DNA from: Lachnospiraceae bacterium UBA7086
GTDB lineage: Bacteria; Bacillota; Clostridia; Lachnospirales; Lachnospiraceae
Direction: 5' to 3'
Length of the DNA stretch: 64,000 bases
Assembly (NCBI GenBank): GCA_002492525.1
Contig: DKZA01000012.1
Location: 1 to 64,000 of the forward strand
The notes under the pieces are model-generated. The model saw only the letters and a program-made list of their open reading frames with translations, was not told the origin of the DNA and searched no databases. Every line of letters starts with the position of its first letter. Within the stretch, counting starts at the first letter, position 1. Below are positions 62,659 to 64,000 of this stretch, one piece after another. The position numbers were made by a program, and so were the translations under genes.

Positions 62659-62836
62659 TATCCTCACCTTATGAAATTCCGATTGTGATTTAATGATTTT
62701 TAAGGGAAACAAAATCACATAAAACATTATAGCACAAAATATGGGGAAATTGGTAAACTGATTGAGATGCTTTCACAAACAACTAATTGCTTCACTCAGC
62801 AAACTATGACATAATGGTGTCATAGTTTATTTGTTA

Positions 62837-62905
62837 TTATATAAGAAATTCCTTCGCTTATCCGAGGCTGCGAAGCAGTCCTCGCAATCGTGCTTGCTCG
62901 ATTTG
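62837..62905 (+). repeat. Dispersed hairpin repeat, copy 3
   Basis: Contains TTCCTTCGCTTATCCGAGGC, the GAGGCTGC/GCAGTCCTC hairpin and a second AATCGTGC/GCTCGATT stem. It joins features of copies 1-2 and of copies 4-5, which ties the family together. It lies just upstream of the WYL pseudogene. Confidence 0.8.
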
Positions 62906-62931
62906 GTATACTGGGACAGAAAGGAGAAAGG

Positions 62932-63599
62932 ATGAAGATTGACCGGCTTATAAGCATTGTTGTTTATTTGTTAAATCATGGTCGGACATCAGCGCAGAAA
63001 TTAGCAGAAGAATTTGAGGTTTCCTCCAGAACGATTATGCGGGATTTGGCATCGCAAATGAAGACGGCAAAACAAATGAACAATTAAGGCTGTTGGAAGA
63101 TGCCATCAAGGAAAAGTATATTGTCCGGTTTTCCTATACAAATAGTCATGATGAAGTAAAAAAGATTCAGGTAGAGCCAGTTTGTCTGCAATATAAATGG
63201 TATAACTGGTATCTGATTGGATATTATGAAAAATATCAGGATTATTGTATGTTTAAATTAGTTCGTATGGACAGTTTACAGGCAACAGATATAAAATTTA
63301 CAACCTCTCATGATCTTTCAGATATTGAGATGAAAGACAGCAATGATGAGATTGTACATGTCAAATTATACGGAAAAGCAGTCATCAAAGCAAAATGCAG
63401 GGAATATCTAAACGGACGCATTACGCAGGAATTTGAAAATGGAGATTTTGAGTTTTCGTTTTCTGTACCAGAACATGAAACATTCTGGTATGGGGTGATT
63501 CTTTCCTTCGGAAATAAAGCCAAGATTATCGAACCGCAGGAAATAAAAGAACGCATTATAAAAACCTGTAAAGAAATACAAATGGAATATGGAGCATAA
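62932..63599 (+). pseudogene. WYL-domain HTH regulator (YafY-type), broken
   Basis: The N-terminal helix-turn-helix is in one frame from ATG 62932 (MKIDRLISIVVYLLNHGRTS to SSRTIMRD), which stops at 63087. The WYL half is in another frame: GIANEDGKTNEQLRLLEDAI begins before 63093 and runs to 63599 (IQVEPVCLQYKWYNWYLIG). About 70 residues between the two domains are missing and the frame shifts at the junction near 63045. An intact YafY-type protein is about 300 residues. The two fragments might both be made, but loss of function is likelier. Confidence 0.85.
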
Positions 63600-63601
63600 A
63601 G

Positions 63602-63973
63602 ATGAAAGAAATCAAACGATATGACATTAACGAAGATTGGGCACATTCAGGGATCATCCAGGCGGGAGACTATTGCTTTATAAACTACTGTGCCCGCAAT
63701 GTAGGCGGTACTATTGAAGAACAAATTGACGGTGCCTTTGATGAAATGGAAGAACGGCTGGCATTAGTGGGATTGACGCTTGAAAATGTCGTACAGATGA
63801 ATTGTCTGTTTAAAAACATCTGGGATATTCCGATCATGGAGAAGGTAATTAAGAGAAGATTTCTCGGCAAATATCCCGTGCGCAAGTCATTTCAGACTGA
63901 ATTTGCCGATCCGGGTAATTTGTTCTTTCAAGTGGACGCTATAGCCTACTCAACAACAGAAGTTAAGAGTTAG
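63602..63973 (+). CDS. RidA/YjgF family protein
   Basis: 123 residues. The fold is recognisable from SGIIQAGDYCFINYCARN, GLTLENVVQMNCLFKN and the C-terminal PVRKSFQTEFADPGNLFFQVDAIAY. Active RidA proteins deaminate enamine/imine intermediates with an Arg near this C-terminal segment; an Arg is present (PVRKS). It starts two bases after the WYL fragment, so it was probably in one operon with that regulator. Confidence 0.88.
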   Translation: MKEIKRYDINEDWAHSGIIQAGDYCFINYCARNVGGTIEEQIDGAFDEMEERLALVGLTLENVVQMNCLFKNIWDIPIMEKVIKRRFLGKYPVRKSFQTEFADPGNLFFQVDAIAYSTTEVKS

Positions 63974-64000
63974 TGATCAAATCACAAAATGCTTTTATTT

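Overview
The window looks like a chromosomal segment of a spore-forming, pilus-bearing member of the Clostridia, most likely a Lachnospiraceae-type gut bacterium. The reasons are the sporulation genes spoIIP, gpr and a sigK-like sigma factor, ATG/GTG/TTG starts behind strong AGGAGG-type ribosome binding sites, sigma-A promoters with TGN extended -10 boxes, and typical clostridial families (DUF1836, YerC/TrpR-like, class III fructose-1,6-bisphosphatase, Rpn-like nucleases). No plasmid or phage backbone is visible. This placement is inference from gene content.

Region 1 (1-23.6 kb, all minus strand) is a type IV pilus and DNA-uptake locus. In transcription order it holds pilT, comM and dprA, then pilB, two Rpn-type nuclease-like genes (one truncated), pilC, a major pilin, the prepilin peptidase pilD, a fused pilM-pilN, a pilO-like gene, four minor pilins or pseudopilins (two very large), and a repeat-tailed anchored protein running off the left edge. 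PilB carries an MshEN-type N-terminus and a degenerate HD-GYP protein lies upstream of pilT, so c-di-GMP control is plausible. comM and dprA lie between pilT and pilB, which suggests a pilus used for transformation.

Region 2 (23.6-31.4 kb) is housekeeping and sporulation: HD-GYP, sigK-like sigma factor, hemW, lepA, spoIIP, gpr, and divergently rpsT. Region 3 (31.5-45.7 kb) holds a TPM-domain/zinc-ribbon pair that matches half of the Bacillus ydjGHI-pspA set, a PurF-like protein lacking the N-terminal cysteine, a GGDEF protein with altered signature, a small Cys/His-rich secreted protein, a 1.1 kb gene-poor stretch with a promoter-hairpin-terminator array that looks like a small RNA, rlmD, pcrA, the SPFH and pspA genes (the other half of the ydj set), a chemotaxis receptor and a DMT transporter.

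Region 4 (45.8-59.1 kb) holds tRNA-Gly(CCC), an orphan NMT1-type lipoprotein, a DUF1836/Hpt pair, a yerC-like regulator, a degenerate M23 protein, a cold-shock protein, a eukaryotic-type HisA, an Asn/Thr-rich lipoprotein, fbp, dapA-dapB behind a lysine riboswitch, a corrinoid adenosyltransferase, a double-OB SSB-like protein and typA. Region 5 (59.1-64 kb) is accessory: SRPBCC, two GNATs, membrane proteins, an isochorismatase-like hydrolase, a broken WYL regulator and a RidA-family protein.

A hairpin-forming intergenic repeat recurs at about 22.3, 31.4, 47.1, 48.4 and 62.9 kb. The most interesting unexplained items are the repeat RNA at 36.4-36.6 kb, this dispersed repeat, the tandem Rpn cassette with its structured flanking repeats between pilB and pilC, and the fused PilM-PilN.
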